From contig NZ_CP027773.1 of NCBI RefSeq assembly GCF_003019815.1, positions 879,001 through 943,000 on the forward strand: 64,000 nt of DNA. The letters are read 5' to 3'. Source of the stretch: Variovorax sp. PMC12. Lineage in GTDB: Bacteria > Pseudomonadota > Gammaproteobacteria > Burkholderiales > Burkholderiaceae_C. The notes under the pieces are model-generated. The model had not been told where the DNA came from. It did not search any database and worked only from the letters and a program-made list of their open reading frames with translations. Positions 16,442 to 25,218 of this stretch are shown here, in pieces. The position numbers were made by a program, and so were the translations under genes. Position 1 is the stretch's first letter. Each line of letters opens with the position of its first letter.

Positions 16442-17659
16442 ATGCAATTGCTTGATTTTTCGAGGGCCGTGCTGGCGGCTGGTGCCTGCGCGTTCATGGC
16501 GGCGTGTGGCGGCGGCAGTGGCGACGCGGGGCCGATGCCACTGCTCCTGCCGGCTTCACCTCCGCCGGCGGCTCCCGCGCCTGCGCCTGCGCCGGCCCCG
16601 GCGCCCGTGGAGGCGGCACCCCCGCTCGTCATCGGGCATCGCGGTGCATCGGCGCTTCGGCCCGAGCACACATTGGCTTCATACCAGCAGGCCATCGACG
16701 ACGGAGCCGACTTCATCGAGCCTGACCTCGTGCCCACCAAGGACGGCGAACTCGTTGCCCGCCACGAGAACGCCATTGCCATCGTCAAGGACGGAAACCT
16801 CGTCGAGGCCACCACCAACGTGGCCGACGTGCCTAAGTTCGCCAGCCGCATGACCACCAAGGTGATCGACGGTACCTCGGTCACCGGCTGGTTCACCGAG
16901 GACTTCACGCTGGCCGAGCTGAAGGAGCTCAAGGCCCGTGAGCGCATTCCGAAGCTGCGCCCGGCGAACGTGTCGTACAACGACCAGTTCCAGGTGCCCA
17001 CGCTCGACGAAGTGATCCAGCTCGCCAAGTCGCAGTCGGTGGCCAAGGGCCGCGTGATCGGCGTCTACCCCGAGACCAAGCACCCGACCTACTTCCGCTC
17101 GATTGGCCTGCCGCTGGAGAAGAAGCTGATCGACACGCTGCAGAAGCACGACCTGAACAAGGCCGAGGCACCAGTGTTCGTGCAGTCCTTCGAAACCGGC
17201 AACCTGAAGGACATCCGCCTGAAGAGCACGGTGAAGATCGTCCAGCTCATCGACGGGCAGGGCGCGCCCTACGACCTCGTGGCCCTGAGCGACAAGCGCA
17301 CCTACGCCGATCTCGTGAAACCCGAAGGCTTGGCGGAGATCGCGACCTACGCGCAGGGCATCGGCGTGGCCAAGGCGCGCGTGATCCCGGTGGCTGACGG
17401 CAAGCTCGGCGCACCGACCACGCTCGTGAAGGACGCGCACGACAGGAAGCTGCTTGTCCATGTCTGGACGATCCGCCCGGAGAACAACTTCCTGCCGGAC
17501 AGCCTCAAGAAAGAGCCGAAGACCGATCCGACCGCATACGGCGACACCGCCGGCGAGATCAAGGCCTTCCTTGACGCAGGCATCGACGGCCTCTTTGCCG
17601 ACAGCCCCGCCACGGCGGTGCCGGCGGTCAGGGCGTATCGCGCGGCACGGCGCAACTAG
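16442..17659 (+). CDS. Glycerophosphodiester phosphodiesterase lipoprotein
   Basis: This 405-residue exported enzyme hydrolyses glycerophosphodiesters to glycerol 3-phosphate and an alcohol. A signal sequence ends in the lipobox MAAC, followed by a Pro/Ala-rich linker (about 35-55). The catalytic core starts IGHRGASALRPEHT and continues IEPDLVPTKDGELVARHE, the His-Arg, Glu and Asp set of the family. Length and the inserted middle section fit periplasmic GlpQ-type enzymes, except that it is anchored as a lipoprotein. GGGAGGA lies just upstream of the ATG. It converges on an alpha/beta hydrolase gene with only 17 bp between the stops. Confidence 0.9.
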   Translation: MQLLDFSRAVLAAGACAFMAACGGGSGDAGPMPLLLPASPPPAAPAPAPAPAPAPVEAAPPLVIGHRGASALRPEHTLASYQQAIDDGADFIEPDLVPTKDGELVARHENAIAIVKDGNLVEATTNVADVPKFASRMTTKVIDGTSVTGWFTEDFTLAELKELKARERIPKLRPANVSYNDQFQVPTLDEVIQLAKSQSVAKGRVIGVYPETKHPTYFRSIGLPLEKKLIDTLQKHDLNKAEAPVFVQSFETGNLKDIRLKSTVKIVQLIDGQGAPYDLVALSDKRTYADLVKPEGLAEIATYAQGIGVAKARVIPVADGKLGAPTTLVKDAHDRKLLVHVWTIRPENNFLPDSLKKEPKTDPTAYGDTAGEIKAFLDAGIDGLFADSPATAVPAVRAYRAARRN

Positions 17660-17676
17660 GGCGCGCTGAACTCAGA

Positions 17677-19206
17677 TCAGATCGGTGGCGAGCAGGACGG
17701 CAGGAGCGGGCGCACGTTGATCGTGCTCGAGCCATCGTCCACGCTAACCGCGTTGCGGGTGAAGTTGCAGCCGTACCTCGAATCCTTGATCGTGGAAGGG
17801 GTCAGAACGTCGTCGCCGGCGGGCTTCGCGTTGTTGTCCTTTTCCCAGCCGATCATGGCGGCGAAGGCTTCCTCCTGCTCCTTGATGGTGAAGTCGCAAT
17901 GGGTGATGCCGCGGATGGCGCGCTGCACCAGCCACTGGCTGTTGCCCTTGGCCGCCACGCGCCTGTTGTAGATCTGTTCCATGCTGAAGGGCACGTACAT
18001 GTCCCCAAGCGTGTGCAGCGTGACCACCGGGATCTTGAACTCGCCGTTGACCTTGGGAATCCAGCGCAGGCCGTCGGTGCGCAGGCGGTTTGCGTCCGGT
18101 GCGGCCGTGAGCTTTTGAGCGAGCGCGTTGAGTTCGTCCGATGCGGTGGTGTCGCCGTCGATCTTGTAGACGAAGCGGTTGGTGTCCAGCGTGCTCTTGT
18201 TGAGGATGCCGTTGACCGTGCCGTCACTGCCGAACACGCCCCACACCGCCTGGAACGAGCGGCCGTTCTGCAGGGAGAAGTTGAACAGGGGCCGCGGTCC
18301 GCCGGTCAGGTTCTCGAGCACCGAGGCGTACTGGTTTCCGACAGTGCCGTTGGGCGCGATGGCCGTGGCCGAGAAGGTGGAGAAGAGCGCCGGGGTGACC
18401 TGCGCCGCGATGTCAGCCCATTTGGGTGTCGGATAGCTCGCTTTCCCTGCCAGCGCCTGCGCGGTCACCTGCGCGGCGGCAAAGTAGTCGAACAGCTCCG
18501 TGTCGCCCACCACGCCGCACATCGGCACCGCGCCGTTGTACTTCACCTTGTGGTTGGCCGTGGCGTAGGTTTCGTCCTCGATGGCAGCCGCCGTGATGTG
18601 GCCGCCCATCGAATGGCCGGTGATGAATATCTTCGACGGCGCGGCCAGGTTGCGGCCGCGGGCCTTGGCGATGGCGTTGAACTGCAGGGCGAGGGCGTTG
18701 GTGTCTTCCACGCCGGCGCGCACGTCGTAGTAGTTCTTGCTGTAGCTGGAGGCGGCCCAGGCGTAGCCGTTCTGGATCAGGTAGCGGCGGATGGTGGGCG
18801 TGCCGGCTTGCAGCAGGTTGCCTTCGCCCGCATAGCCGTGCGCATACATCACGAGCTGGCCGTTCCAGTTGGCGGGCACTTCGACGTTGTACTGGGCGCC
18901 ACCCAGCATGCCGGCCCAGCGGCTGGTCGTGCTGTTGTCGACCGTGTCGCTGCCGTCCGCCGCGAGCGCGGCGAAGGTGGTGGCCGAGGGGTCCGCCGGC
19001 GCGAACGAATTGCGGCTGTCCTGCAGGCGGGTTTCTTCGGCGACGGGAGCGGGGGGCGGCGCGGGAGGCGGCGGTGCGGCAGGCGCGGGTGCGGGCGTGG
19101 GCGCGGGAATGAAGCCGAGGCTGTTGCCGCCGCCGCCTCCACCGCCGCAGGATGCGACCGCGAGGCTGGCTGCCAGTGCAAGAAGTGTCAGGCGTGCTGA
19201 ATGCAT
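17677..19206 (-). CDS. Alpha/beta-hydrolase lipoprotein
   Basis: This 509-residue exported hydrolase has a lipobox (AVASC) followed by seven glycines and a long Pro/Ala linker (about 30-60). The nucleophile elbow is GHSMGGH, and a late Asp/His pair (TLGDMYVPF, THCDF) could complete the triad. The segment AQYNVEVPANWNGQLVMYAHG is the usual first strand and oxyanion-hole region of extracellular esterases. Cysteines such as VPMCGVV, YGCNF and LPSC may form disulfides. The substrate is unknown; an esterase or depolymerase role is plausible. GGAGAGAG lies before the chosen start. It is the third lipoprotein in this half of the window with a low-complexity linker. Confidence 0.8.
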   Translation of the reverse strand: MHSARLTLLALAASLAVASCGGGGGGGNSLGFIPAPTPAPAPAAPPPPAPPPAPVAEETRLQDSRNSFAPADPSATTFAALAADGSDTVDNSTTSRWAGMLGGAQYNVEVPANWNGQLVMYAHGYAGEGNLLQAGTPTIRRYLIQNGYAWAASSYSKNYYDVRAGVEDTNALALQFNAIAKARGRNLAAPSKIFITGHSMGGHITAAAIEDETYATANHKVKYNGAVPMCGVVGDTELFDYFAAAQVTAQALAGKASYPTPKWADIAAQVTPALFSTFSATAIAPNGTVGNQYASVLENLTGGPRPLFNFSLQNGRSFQAVWGVFGSDGTVNGILNKSTLDTNRFVYKIDGDTTASDELNALAQKLTAAPDANRLRTDGLRWIPKVNGEFKIPVVTLHTLGDMYVPFSMEQIYNRRVAAKGNSQWLVQRAIRGITHCDFTIKEQEEAFAAMIGWEKDNNAKPAGDDVLTPSTIKDSRYGCNFTRNAVSVDDGSSTINVRPLLPSCSPPI

Positions 19207-19404
19207 GGGGTGTCTCTCTCCGTTCTTGTGAGTTCTTGGGAAGAAATGACCGGCGCGGCGCTGCACCCGCGATCGTTCAGAACGATCGTGCTATTTCGCT
19301 GGCCGGCGGCGCAGCGTAGAGGTGTTGGGGAATGTGGCGCTGCGGGGTTTCCCGCAACGGCTATCGCCTGCGCGACAGCAGCCGTCGATCGGCGGGGGCG
19401 CGCC

Positions 19405-20304
19405 TCAGTTCTTGCGGCGCGTGACCACCACCGTCGCCTCTAGGCCTTCGTAGGCCTCGGCATCGCCGTACCAGCTGCCGGAGATCGGCGCCGCCTGCGC
19501 CGGATCGCGCGTGACGCCGACGCGGATCAGCTGGCCGCTGCCCATCAGGTTGTTGGTCGGGTCGAAGGCCATCCAGCCGATGCCCGGCAGGTAGGCCTGC
19601 AGCCACGCATGCGTGGTGCCGGCGCCGGTCATCGAATCGCCCTTGGCCTGCGCCGCGGTGTCGAGCGCGGCGTCGTAGATGTAGCCGGAGACGAAGCGCG
19701 TGGCGATGCCCAGGCGACGCGCCGCTTCCATCATCAGCAGCGCGTAGTCGCGGCAGCTGCCGCTGCCCAGCGCCAGGGTGGCGAGCGGCGTCTGGGTGCC
19801 TTCTTCGTCGCGCGCCTTGTATTCGAGGCTCTGGCCGATGTGCGCGTTCATGCGCGCAAGCACCTCGCGCGTGCTGTTGGGCTTGTCGGTGTGCAGGAAC
19901 TGGTGGGCCCAGCGGATCAGCGTGCCCTGCGTGTCGTCGTCGTGGTGCGGGCGCAGGTAGTGCTCGAGGTCCAGGCGCTCCTGCACCGTATAGGCGAAGG
20001 GCAGGAATTCGGCGGCGGGGTCGAGCGCCAGCTGGTCCTGCTGGGCGGGCACATGCTCGATGGTGAACGAGCACACGATGCGCAGCTCGGTTGCCTCGCC
20101 CATCGGCTGCACCAGCGCGACGGAATTGGAGTGCGGGTCCTGGATGAGTCGGGTGAAGGCCTCCGGGCTCACCTGCAGGTCGGTGGCCAGCACGCGCAGG
20201 TCATGGCTGTCGCGCGGGCGGAACATCACGCGGTGCAGACCGAAAGTGACCGGCTTGTTGTAGCGGTAGACGGTGGTGTGCTTGATGTCGTATTGGGTGG
20301 CCAT
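19405..20304 (-). CDS. Transglutaminase-like protein
   Basis: This 299-residue protein contains the N-terminal beta region typical of bacterial transglutaminase-like proteins (YDIKHTTVYRYNKPVTFGLH) and a papain-like core with the triad Cys in GSGSCRDYALLMME, His in THAWLQAYLPG and Asp in AFDPTNN. No signal peptide is visible. Members cleave or transfer on amide bonds, probably as cysteine proteases; the target is unknown. Starts at 20304, 20313 and 20319 are possible; the first keeps the conserved N-terminus intact. It is divergent from the small monooxygenase-like gene at 20436. Confidence 0.88.
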   Translation of the reverse strand: MATQYDIKHTTVYRYNKPVTFGLHRVMFRPRDSHDLRVLATDLQVSPEAFTRLIQDPHSNSVALVQPMGEATELRIVCSFTIEHVPAQQDQLALDPAAEFLPFAYTVQERLDLEHYLRPHHDDDTQGTLIRWAHQFLHTDKPNSTREVLARMNAHIGQSLEYKARDEEGTQTPLATLALGSGSCRDYALLMMEAARRLGIATRFVSGYIYDAALDTAAQAKGDSMTGAGTTHAWLQAYLPGIGWMAFDPTNNLMGSGQLIRVGVTRDPAQAAPISGSWYGDAEAYEGLEATVVVTRRKN

Positions 20305-20435
20305 GCGGTGCATTCTCACGCGTTCGAATGACGGGCGGTTGGTTGATTGCAGTACCCATGCCGCAGAATCGGCCCCCGTTCGGCCTGCACAGGGCCGGGC
20401 TTTTGCCGACTTTCCCGGGAGGTTTCGATTCCGCC

Positions 20436-20768
20436 ATGTACTCCGCCACCTTCATCTTTGCCAAGAAGCAGTTCGACGACGAGTTCCACCGCCTCGACCA
20501 GACCATCGCCGCCGCGGCGAAATCGCTGCCCGGCTACCTGGGCGAGGAGACGTGGGAGAACCCCGGCAACGGGCTGGTGTCGAACGTCTACTACTGGGAC
20601 TCGCTGGACAGCCTGCAGGCGCTGATCCGCCACCCCGTGCACCAGCAAGCGAAGGCGGCGCAGGCGAACTGGCTCGACGGGTACAAGGTCGTGATTTCCG
20701 AGGTGCTGCGCAACTACGGCGACACCCGCATCGACCACATGCTGGCGCCTTCGCGGCGCCCCGGCTGA
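20436..20768 (+). CDS. Antibiotic-biosynthesis-monooxygenase-like small protein
   Basis: This 110-residue protein fits the dimeric alpha/beta-barrel ABM fold: an N-terminal strand YSATFIFAKKQ, then PGYLGEETWEN, YYWDSLDSLQALIRHPVHQQAK and a C-terminal strand. Such proteins include haem- or quinone-acting monooxygenases and proteins of unknown role. The ATG at 20436 is chosen because GGGAGG at 20417-20422 is well placed; an earlier in-frame start at 20328 would add 36 unrelated residues. It is cytoplasmic and converges on mnmC with a 23-bp gap. Confidence 0.75.
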   Translation: MYSATFIFAKKQFDDEFHRLDQTIAAAAKSLPGYLGEETWENPGNGLVSNVYYWDSLDSLQALIRHPVHQQAKAAQANWLDGYKVVISEVLRNYGDTRIDHMLAPSRRPG

Positions 20769-20791
20769 CGACCTGCCCGAACGGGCGCGCC

Positions 20792-22633
20792 TCAGAGGCG
20801 CCGGGTGCCCAGCGCCTTGGCCAGCGTGGCTGGCAGTGGCAGCGGCTCGGCATGCCACTGCGCGGCCAGCAGTTCGGCGCACAGCGCCGCGAAGCTGAGG
20901 CCGCGCGAGCCCAGTGCGGTGCAGGCCCAGAGGCCCGTGGCGGAGCCGTCGAGCGGGCCGACCAGCGGGCGGCGGTCGCCTGAGGCGCAGCGGATGCCCA
21001 CCCAGCTTTCGACATCGCCGCTCAAGAACGACGGCGCCAGCGCTGCGGCGGAAGCGGGATGCAACCGGCTCAGCCGTTCGCGGTTCGCATCGGCGTCGGC
21101 CGCTGTCGCTGCGAGGTCGGTGCTGTCGCGGTCGAAGGTCGCACCGGCCAGCCAGATCGGGGCGCCGGCGCCGTTGGGTACATGGGCGATCAGGTGGCCA
21201 TCGCCGTTGATCGGGGTTGCGGGCAACGCGGCGCCATCGGGCATGGGCCCCCAGGCGACCTGGCCGCGCACCGGCTGCAGCGGAAGGGCGGGTGCGAAGC
21301 GGCCTGATTCATGGCCGGCGCAGACGACCACGCGGTCCGCCTCGGCCAGCAGCTGGCCGGCCGGGTCATGCAACTGCCAGGGTCCGCCAGGCTCCCGCTC
21401 CACCCGCGCCACACGGCAACCGCCGCGGAATTCGACGCCCGGCTGGCGCAGCCAGGCTGCGATCAGCCGGTGCGGCCGCACCCACGCCGCCTGCCCATGC
21501 CAGAGCGCGGCGGTGTCGCCGGGCAGGCCGACAGTGGCCAGTTGCCCGTCGTTCGCGGGCCAGGACTCGTTGGGGCCGCTGGCGCTCCAGCCGGCAGGCA
21601 CGCGCACGTCGCCGTCAGGCCGGCGCTCGAGCACGCCGCTGGCGCGCCAGTCGCGGCCTTCTTCCAGCAGCCTCTCGAGTTCCGTCCAGGTGACGCGGAT
21701 GCCGGCGCGCGTGAGCCGCGACAGCAGCGCGTCGTCCGGCGACACATGCGGCGCGAGCATGCCCACGGGCAGCCCCGACGCACCGGAGGCTGGCCAGTCG
21801 GCCGCGTCGAGCACGGTGACCCGCCAGCCGCGCCGCGCCAGGCTCGCCGCCACCGCCGCACCGGCCAGGCCGGCGCCGACGACGGCGCAGCGCCCCGGCG
21901 CCCCGATGCGCTCGGGCACGGGTTCGCGCCGGCGCACCGTCCAGGCGGGTGCGAACACGCCGCGCAGGCAGTCTCGCTTGGGTGGCAGGCCCTGGTGTTT
22001 CTCGACCGTGAAGCCGTATTGGGCCAGCGCATCGCGGATCGCCCGCGCGATGGTCCAGGTGGCGATGCGGGTGTCTTGCCGTGCGAAGCGCGACACGGCC
22101 TTCAGCGTGTCCGCCGACCACATGCCGGGGTTCTGCTGCGGGCTGAAGCCATCAAGAAAGATGCTGTCGGCGTCGAAGCGCTGCGCGCGCAGCATCGGCT
22201 GCACGTCGCCGATGCACAGCGTGAGCAGCACCCGGCCATCGTCGAAGGCCAGGCGGTGGAAGCCGGGCAGCAGCCCGTGCCATTGCGCGGCCAGTTCGCC
22301 GGCCAGCGCAGCAAGCTCGGGGTAGGCCCCGGCCGCGCGCAGCAGGTCGCCGGACGAGACCGGATGCGCCTCGATAGAGACGAAGTGCAGCATGCGCGGC
22401 CGCTCGGGATCCGCGCGCCACGCCTGCCAGGTTGTCAGGAAATTGAGGCCAAGCCCGAAGCCGGTTTCGAGAACCAGCCATTGCGGCTGTCCGGCCCAAG
22501 CCTCGGGCAGGCCGCAACCGCCCAGGAACACATGGCGCGATTGCGCCAGTGCGCCGGTTTCGGTGTGATAGATGTCGTCGAAGCGTTCGCTGCGCGGCAC
22601 GCCGTCGGCGCGCCAAGTCACTGGTTCAGCCAT
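20792..22633 (-). CDS. mnmC: Bifunctional tRNA wobble-uridine modification enzyme MnmC
   Basis: This 613-residue fusion completes the 5-methylaminomethyl-2-thiouridine at tRNA position 34. The N-terminal methyltransferase (about 1-235) contains ETGFGLGLNFLTTWQAW and SIFLDGFSPQQNPGMWS, typical of the MnmD half. The C-terminal FAD oxidoreductase (about 245-613), the MnmC1 half, starts CAVVGAGLAGAAVAASLARRG and contains ALGSRGLSFAALCAELLAAQ. Domain order and length match the family. It is cytoplasmic. The repeat element at about 22660-22754 separates it from yggX on the same strand. Confidence 0.95.
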   Translation of the reverse strand: MAEPVTWRADGVPRSERFDDIYHTETGALAQSRHVFLGGCGLPEAWAGQPQWLVLETGFGLGLNFLTTWQAWRADPERPRMLHFVSIEAHPVSSGDLLRAAGAYPELAALAGELAAQWHGLLPGFHRLAFDDGRVLLTLCIGDVQPMLRAQRFDADSIFLDGFSPQQNPGMWSADTLKAVSRFARQDTRIATWTIARAIRDALAQYGFTVEKHQGLPPKRDCLRGVFAPAWTVRRREPVPERIGAPGRCAVVGAGLAGAAVAASLARRGWRVTVLDAADWPASGASGLPVGMLAPHVSPDDALLSRLTRAGIRVTWTELERLLEEGRDWRASGVLERRPDGDVRVPAGWSASGPNESWPANDGQLATVGLPGDTAALWHGQAAWVRPHRLIAAWLRQPGVEFRGGCRVARVEREPGGPWQLHDPAGQLLAEADRVVVCAGHESGRFAPALPLQPVRGQVAWGPMPDGAALPATPINGDGHLIAHVPNGAGAPIWLAGATFDRDSTDLAATAADADANRERLSRLHPASAAALAPSFLSGDVESWVGIRCASGDRRPLVGPLDGSATGLWACTALGSRGLSFAALCAELLAAQWHAEPLPLPATLAKALGTRRL

Positions 22634-22659
22634 GACGGAACGATCCAGAGGGCCTCTTC

Positions 22660-22754
22660 ACCAGGGGTACCGCGGAACCGGCTTTGCCGGGCCGCTGGTG
22701 CCGCCCCCTGAAAGGGGGTTGGCGAAGCGACACGAAGTGCGCGAAGACTGGGGG
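22660..22754 (-). repeat. Stop-proximal intergenic repeat, copy A
   Basis: Read on the minus strand this begins directly after the yggX TGA with CCCCCAG, then the 20-base core GCACTTCGTGTCGCTTCGCC (22721-22740), then a small hairpin of CCCCCT and AGGGGG around 22704-22718. The same arrangement in the same order follows the sbp stop codon at 24206. The left boundary is approximate. This looks like a dispersed non-coding repeat, possibly acting in 3' end formation or mRNA stability. Confidence 0.7.
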
Positions 22755-23027
22755 TCAGTTTGACGGGGGTACGTAGCCTTGCGCCACGTCGGCGCCTTCG
22801 CCGAAGAAGTGCTTTTCCATCTGGCGCGCCAGGTACTGGCGGGCGCGCAGGTCGGCCAGGTTCAGCCGGTTTTCATTGACCAGCATCGTCTGCTGCTTCA
22901 GCCAGGCGGCCCAGGCCTCCTTGCTGACGTTCTCCCACAGGCGCTTGCCCAGTTCTCCGGGATAGGGCGGGAAGTCGAGCCCTTCGGCCTCTTTGCCGAG
23001 CTTGATGCACTGAACCATGCGTGCCAT
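22755..23027 (-). CDS. yggX: Fe(II)-trafficking / oxidative damage protection protein YggX
   Basis: This 90-residue cytoplasmic protein matches YggX throughout: MVQCIKLGKEAEGLDFPPYPG, KRLWENVSKEAWAAWLKQQ, MLVNENRLNL and the C-terminal LARQMEKHFFGEG. The conserved cysteine is in VQCIKL (Cys6). The family is linked to labile iron and protection of iron-sulfur clusters under oxidative stress. It is divergent from the sulfate-binding protein gene at 23165, and its stop codon is followed immediately by repeat copy A. Confidence 0.95.
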   Translation of the reverse strand: MARMVQCIKLGKEAEGLDFPPYPGELGKRLWENVSKEAWAAWLKQQTMLVNENRLNLADLRARQYLARQMEKHFFGEGADVAQGYVPPSN

Positions 23028-23078
23028 TTCTGTTGCCTCTGGTGGGGAAAGCGGTTGCTTAGTTGATTTAGCTATTTA

Positions 23079-23128
23079 GAACTGAAAACTTGGTCGTTCC
23101 AGTTTCTATATGTCGTATTGAGAATACG
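23079..23128 (+). promoter_or_regulatory. Candidate sulfur-regulated operator region upstream of sbp
   Basis: The 137-bp gap between yggX and sbp is clearly more AT-rich than its surroundings. It contains AACTG...CAGTT in inverted orientation (23080-23104) and a perfect inverted repeat CGTATT-GAG-AATACG (23114-23128). These are plausible sites for CysB- or SsuR-type LysR regulators. The assignment is inference. Confidence 0.4.
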
Positions 23129-23164
23129 CAGCTTCATTGATATGCCTTTTTAGAGCAAGACACC

Positions 23165-24205
23165 ATGAGCCTTCGCCGCGACTTTATCAAGCTTTCCCTG
23201 GGTGCCGGCGTGGCCGGTGCCATGGCCCTGTCGGCATTGCCGACGTTCGCCCAAGGCGGCGCGGGTACCGTGACGCTGCTGAACGTGTCCTATGACCCGA
23301 CCCGCGAGCTGTACGTGGACTACAACCAGGCCTTCGCCAAGTACTGGAAGGGCAAGACCGGCCAGGACGTCACGGTCAAGCAGTCGCACGGCGGCTCGGG
23401 CAAGCAGGCCCGCTCGATCATCGACGGTATCGACGCCGACGTGGCCACGCTGGCCCTGGGCGGCGACATCGACGCGCTCGTCACGCACGGCGGCCTCGTC
23501 AAGCCAGACTGGCAGAAGCGCCTGCCGCACAACTCGGCGCCGTACACCTCGACCATCGTGTTCCTGGTGAAGAAGGGCAACCCCAAGGGCCTGAAGGACT
23601 GGGACGACCTGGTCAAGCCCGGCGTGCAGGTGATCACCCCCAACCCCAAGACCTCGGGCGGCGCCCGCTGGAACTACCTGGCCGCGTGGGAATTCGCCAA
23701 GCGCAAGTACGGTGGGGATGCGAAGGCCAAGGAATACATCGGCAACCTGTTCAAGAACGTGCCGGTGCTCGACACCGGCGCGCGCGGCGCGACCATCACC
23801 TTCGTGCAGCGCGGCGTGGGCGACGTGCTGCTGGCCTGGGAGAACGAAGCCTTCCTGGCGCTGAAGGAATTCGGCCCCGAGAAGTTCGAGATCGTGGTGC
23901 CTTCCATCTCCATCCTGGCCGAGCCCAGCGTGGCGGTGGTCGACAAGGTCGTCGACAAGAAGGGCACGCGTGCCGTGGCCGAGGAATACCTGAAGTACCT
24001 GTACTCGGACGAAGGCCAGGACATTGCCGGGCGCAACTTCTACCGCCCGACATCGGACAAGGCCAAGGCCAAGTATGACAAGCAGTTCCCCAAGCTCACG
24101 CTGGTGACCATCGACCAGGCCTTCGGCGGTTGGGCGAAGGCGGACAAGGAGCACTTCGCCGACGGCGGCTCCTTCGACCAGATCTACGCCCCGAAGCAGA
24201 AGTAA
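23165..24205 (+). CDS. sbp: Sulfate ABC transporter substrate-binding protein
   Basis: This 346-residue periplasmic protein binds sulfate (or thiosulfate) for an ABC importer. Core segments are LLNVSYDPTRELYVDYNQAF, KQSHGGSGKQARSIIDGIDADV, GNPKGLKDWDDLVKPGVQVITPNPKTSGGARW and RNFYRPTSDKAKAKY. Its N-terminus LRRDFIKLSLG is a twin-arginine signal, unlike the Sec signal of the second copy at 47241. No permease follows; the cysT-cysW-cysA set lies 24 kb away, so this copy is solitary and may share that permease. Repeat copy B starts straight after its stop. Confidence 0.94.
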   Translation: MSLRRDFIKLSLGAGVAGAMALSALPTFAQGGAGTVTLLNVSYDPTRELYVDYNQAFAKYWKGKTGQDVTVKQSHGGSGKQARSIIDGIDADVATLALGGDIDALVTHGGLVKPDWQKRLPHNSAPYTSTIVFLVKKGNPKGLKDWDDLVKPGVQVITPNPKTSGGARWNYLAAWEFAKRKYGGDAKAKEYIGNLFKNVPVLDTGARGATITFVQRGVGDVLLAWENEAFLALKEFGPEKFEIVVPSISILAEPSVAVVDKVVDKKGTRAVAEEYLKYLYSDEGQDIAGRNFYRPTSDKAKAKYDKQFPKLTLVTIDQAFGGWAKADKEHFADGGSFDQIYAPKQK

Positions 24206-24300
24206 CCCCCCAGGCTGCGCGCACTTCGTGTCGCTTCGCCCACCCCCATGCCGGGGGCGGGCCGGCCGCTTCGGGCGGCCGTGCGCGGCGGCCCCCAGGC
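24206..24300 (+). repeat. Stop-proximal intergenic repeat, copy B
   Basis: Directly after the sbp TAA comes CCCCCCAG, then the 20-base core GCACTTCGTGTCGCTTCGCC at 24221-24240, then CCCCC and GGGGG arms at 24243-24257, then a further GC-rich stem built from GGCCGGCCGC and GCGGCC. The order relative to the upstream stop codon is the same as in copy A on the other strand. The right boundary is approximate. Confidence 0.7.
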
Positions 24301-24341
24301 ATTCGCGCTCCTCGCTCCTCTTTACCGAACGAAAGTCTCTT

Positions 24342-24926
24342 GTGTCCGTTCTCCTGATTGCCGGCAGCCCTTCGGCCCCGTCCCGTTCCACCGCCTTGCT
24401 CGAAGCGGTGGGTGAGCGGCTGGCCCAGCGCCATGCGCGGATCGAGCGGCTCGCCATTCGCGACCTGCCGGCGCAGGCGCTGCTGCTGGCCGAGTGGAAC
24501 CATCCGGCCATCGTCAACGCGATCGCCAAGGTGGCGGAGGCCCGCGTGGTCGTGGTGGCCACGCCGGTCTACAAGGCCGCCTACAGCGGCGTGCTCAAGG
24601 TCTTTCTCGATCTGCTTTCGCAGAACGCCCTCAAGGGCAAGACGGTGCTTCCGCTGGCCACCGGCGGCAGCCCGCACCACATGCTCGCGCTCGACTACGC
24701 CCTGCGGCCCGTGCTGCAGTCGCTGTCGGCGCGCCACATCCTGCCGGGCGTGTACGCCAGCGATTCGCAGATCACGCTGACGCCCGAGAACGCCTACCAG
24801 GTGCACCACGACCTGGCCGAGCGGCTCAACGAAGCCGTCGAAGTGCTTGCCACCGAAGGCCTGAAGCTGCCGCCAACCCACGGCTTCGAGCCGGTGCCTT
24901 TCTCGCGCGTGCGATGTAGCGTCTGA
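24342..24926 (+). CDS. ssuE: NAD(P)H-dependent FMN reductase
   Basis: This 194-residue flavodoxin-like reductase supplies FMNH2 to the alkanesulfonate monooxygenase SsuD. Core segments are LLIAGSPSAPSRS (phosphate loop of FMN binding), VVVATPVYKAAYSGVLKVFLDLL and LATGGSPHHMLALDYALRPVL, characteristic of SsuE. A GTG at 24342 gives the expected N-terminus VSVLLIAGSPS; no ATG is close and the ribosome binding site is weak. It lies downstream of sbp and repeat copy B, and upstream of a small membrane peptide and ssuA. Confidence 0.92.
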   Translation: MSVLLIAGSPSAPSRSTALLEAVGERLAQRHARIERLAIRDLPAQALLLAEWNHPAIVNAIAKVAEARVVVVATPVYKAAYSGVLKVFLDLLSQNALKGKTVLPLATGGSPHHMLALDYALRPVLQSLSARHILPGVYASDSQITLTPENAYQVHHDLAERLNEAVEVLATEGLKLPPTHGFEPVPFSRVRCSV

Positions 24927-24952
24927 AGCCGGGGCTCCGCGCGAGCCCGGCT
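24927..24952 (+). terminator. Stem-loop after ssuE
   Basis: AGCCGGGGCTC pairs with GAGCCCGGCT as a stem of about 10 bp with one bulged G and a short loop, starting at the base after the ssuE stop. There is no T run, so it is at best a weak terminator. It could instead mark an mRNA processing or stability boundary inside the ssu locus. Confidence 0.35.
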
Positions 24953-25049
24953 CTTCCGACCTCATCCCTGATCCCGCTTTTTGAGAACCGCCTGTGCGCG
25001 GCGCGGGACAGCTTTTGCCCGACGTTTTGCAACACCAAGGAATCCACGC

Positions 25050-25187
25050 ATGAACCCCGTTGCCACCGAAGACTCCGTGCTCGATGCCTCGCCGCGCTCC
25101 CTCTGGCACGCGCTGGGCGATCTGGCTGCCAGCGTCATCGTCGTCAGCGCCATCGCGCTGATCGTGAGTTTCATCGCCGCCGCGTGA
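25050..25187 (+). CDS. Small single-pass membrane peptide in the ssu locus
   Basis: This 45-residue peptide begins MNPVATEDSVLDASPRSLWH and ends in one hydrophobic helix (LAASVIVVSAIALIVSFIAA). AAGG lies about 10 bases before the ATG. It sits 31 bp upstream of ssuA with the same orientation and so is probably co-transcribed. I do not recognise a family. Its position suggests a membrane-associated accessory of the sulfonate system or a leader peptide, both inferred. Confidence 0.55.
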   Translation: MNPVATEDSVLDASPRSLWHALGDLAASVIVVSAIALIVSFIAAA

Positions 25188-25218
25188 GCACGCGGCTCAA
25201 CCACATCCAGGCATTGCC

